This document shows, one piece after another, positions 62,491-64,000 of a stretch of 64,000 nucleotides of DNA. The DNA is from Helicobacter pylori Shi112 (GTDB taxonomy: Bacteria; Campylobacterota; Campylobacteria; Campylobacterales; Helicobacteraceae): the NCBI RefSeq assembly GCF_000277405.1, contig NC_017741.1, forward strand, positions 1,488,001-1,552,000. The letters run 5' to 3'. The stretch's first letter is position 1. The number at the start of each line of letters is the position of its first letter. Made by a program: the position numbers and the translations under genes. Below the pieces are notes generated by a model. The model did not search any database, had not been told where the DNA came from, and was given only the letters and a program-made list of their open reading frames with translations.

Positions 62491-63506
62491 AAAAGGGCTT
62501 CATTTTCTAAGATTTGCGCATGCAACAACCGCCCTTTAAAAGGGGTTTTTAGAGCGAATGCGCTAAACGCTTCGTTAATCATAGACGCATGCGAATGCAA
62601 AAGCAATGCATCTATTTTATCCCTCAAGCTCTCAAACAATTCCCACCCCCCTTCAATGAAATTAAACCCCTTCTCTAGGGGCAAATCTTTAGGGTCATAG
62701 AAAGCATTAACCAAACGATTAGGTGCAGAAAAAACCTTTGAATTGGGGTCAATTGAATGCTTGGATAAAATAGCGATATTGGGGTTTTTATTTTGATAAA
62801 AGCTATCGCAAAAGCGAGCGTCTAATAAGGGGTTATCCGTTCTTATGGTTTTCCCAGAAACAATAAGCGTGTCGCATATTGCTCGCTGGTTGTGCGTGAA
62901 AATAACGCTTTTTTGCCCGGTGATTTTGCCATGACAATAATCCCCATTCATCCTTAAAGCGAGTTTGAACAAATTAAAACGCCCCTTTTGTTCCATTATC
63001 CTAAAAGGCAGGAGCAAGTCTTTAGCCTTGTTTTCCAAACTCTCACAAACCACCCCTTCAATACGAGCCTTTTGCAGCCTTGCTAAACCCCCTTTTTTCG
63101 CTTCGTTTTCTTCTGTGGCAATGACCACTCTTTTAGGCTTTAAAATTTCTAACAACCCACTGCACGCCGGGGTTTTACCATAAGAATTACATGGCTCTAG
63201 GGTGATTAAAAAAACGCAGTCTTTAAAAGCGTTGTCGTGGTGGGTTTTTAAAAAATCGCTTAAAGTTTTAGGGTCTTCTAATTTTTCTAAATCGTTTTTC
63301 AAACCGGGGCGTAAAATCTTTAACGCTGATTGGGCGGCTAAGACTTCTGCATGTGGGGTTTTGGCTTTTTTGTGGGTTTCTAAACTCAAGATTTCATGGT
63401 TTTTATCTAGCACCATGCAAGCCACGCTTGGGTTTTCTAGGGCTAGGGTTTGATGCTCCCATGCCTTATTCAAGCAAATTTCTAATAAACTCTCATAAAG
63501 TCTCAT
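62472..63506 (-). CDS. ribD: Riboflavin biosynthesis bifunctional deaminase/reductase
   Basis: This 344-residue protein has the N-terminal zinc deaminase (THKKAKTPHAEVLAA with His-Ala-Glu and EPCNSYGKTPAC) and the C-terminal reductase domain (LALRMNGDYCHGKITG, SGKTIRTDNPLL). It catalyses the second and third steps of riboflavin synthesis. The reductase half is more divergent than the deaminase half. Its ATG overlaps the gltS stop. Confidence 0.93.
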   Translation of the reverse strand: MRLYESLLEICLNKAWEHQTLALENPSVACMVLDKNHEILSLETHKKAKTPHAEVLAAQSALKILRPGLKNDLEKLEDPKTLSDFLKTHHDNAFKDCVFLITLEPCNSYGKTPACSGLLEILKPKRVVIATEENEAKKGGLARLQKARIEGVVCESLENKAKDLLLPFRIMEQKGRFNLFKLALRMNGDYCHGKITGQKSVIFTHNQRAICDTLIVSGKTIRTDNPLLDARFCDSFYQNKNPNIAILSKHSIDPNSKVFSAPNRLVNAFYDPKDLPLEKGFNFIEGGWELFESLRDKIDALLLHSHASMINEAFSAFALKTPFKGRLLHAQILENEALLWIENS

Positions 63507-64000
63507 GATGGGAAAAAAGGCAAGAGCAAAAAGCCTTTAATCGCTAAAGCGTTAATAATATCAACAAAAAACGCTCCCACTAAAGGCACGACGATAAACG
63601 CTACATGCGATGGCCCGTAGTGGTTGGTGATGGTTTGCATATTCACCATAGCCGTTGGGGTCGCTCCAAGCCCAAAACCGCAATGCCCCGCGCACAACAC
63701 CGCCGCGTCATAATCCTTCCCACATACCCTAAAGGTTACAAGCACCACATAAAGGATCATAACCGCCACTTGAACGCTCAAAATAACCGCTAACGGCACA
63801 GCGAGTTTTAGCAATTGCAATAAATTCACGCTCATTAAAGCGTAGGCTAAAAACAGACTCAAACTCACATTCCCTATGACTGAAACCTCTCTGTCAAACA
63901 CGCTATGGATTTTAAAAAACGACAAGGTGTTTCTTAAAATAACCCCTACAAACAAGCACCACACAAAAGTCGGCAAGGTGAAGCTTTTAGGCATCAAATG
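63503..64000 (-). CDS. gltS: Sodium/glutamate symporter GltS, C-terminal part
   Basis: This is the C-terminal 165 residues of a membrane transporter; the frame is open to the end of the window and continues beyond. Typical GltS sequences are CGHCGFGLGATPTAMVNMQ-like (here AGHCGFGLGATPTAM) and PLVGAFFVDIINALAI near the C-terminus. The TTG at 63997 is internal, not a start. Confidence 0.9.
   Translation of the reverse strand, partial: HLMPKSFTLPTFVWCLFVGVILRNTLSFFKIHSVFDREVSVIGNVSLSLFLAYALMSVNLLQLLKLAVPLAVILSVQVAVMILYVVLVTFRVCGKDYDAAVLCAGHCGFGLGATPTAMVNMQTITNHYGPSHVAFIVVPLVGAFFVDIINALAIKGFLLLPFFPS

Noticed and set aside
1-64000. CRISPR array, tRNA or rRNA genes, insertion sequences
   Set aside because: No regularly spaced repeats, cloverleaf-like arms with a TTCGA-type loop, rRNA-like sequence, or transposase motifs were found on reading both strands.

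Overview
The window is a chromosomal segment of Helicobacter pylori (Epsilonproteobacteria/Campylobacterota). This rests on the A+T-rich sequence, Lpp20, Hom/Hof/Hor-type outer membrane proteins, a BcgI-like restriction system with a homopolymeric switch, and a gene order that I recall as matching roughly HP1443 to HP1506 of strain 26695. Locus numbers are from memory; no search was run. I saw no rRNA, tRNA, insertion sequence, prophage or CRISPR array.

Layout. 1-6677 (+): end of ispE, smpB, exbB, exbD, then the classical rpmH-rnpA-yidD-yidC-jag-mnmE string. 6881-9115 (+): large outer membrane protein HomD. 9116-9634: gene-poor stretch with possible decayed coding remnants. 9635-12096 (-): Lpp20 operon of four small envelope proteins. 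12462-17236 (-): thioredoxin, a pseudouridine synthase and dnaE. 17384-18436 (+): di-haem cytochrome c peroxidase. 18521-22525 (-): a Mla/MCE phospholipid transport operon with a MlaB-MlaE fusion. 22659-25178: hofH, ilvE and a Hor-like porin. 25293-31298 (-): polA and a phase-variable restriction-modification system. 31331-48975 (-): one tightly packed run of about eighteen genes covering competence, nucleotide and CoA synthesis, quinone and haem synthesis, flagellar assembly (FlgA, PflB-like), serS, and a TolC/HlyD/ABC-2 export system. 49068-50669 (-): phosphate permease. 50809-56285 (+): nfu, murE, tal, rplY, pth, lptF. 56334-57554 (+): a PLD-type nuclease followed by a decayed gene. 57602-64000: a Hor-like porin, a small membrane protein, the CcoI copper ATPase, a methyltransferase, ribD and the end of gltS.

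Most of the window is conserved housekeeping. The accessory and variable parts are the restriction system at 28040-31298, the PLD nuclease locus at 56334-57554, the outer membrane protein genes, and 9116-9634. The points most worth attention are: an exact metzincin zinc-site motif inside HomD; a specificity subunit with an in-frame G8 tract whose neighbouring lengths both hit stops at once, two internal direct repeats, and a junction where loss of one base would fuse it to the methylase; a nitrilase-family protein lacking its catalytic Cys and Lys; an ABC-2 exporter operon with no ATPase gene; and an Lpp20 operon that resembles the flagellar flgO/flgP arrangement.
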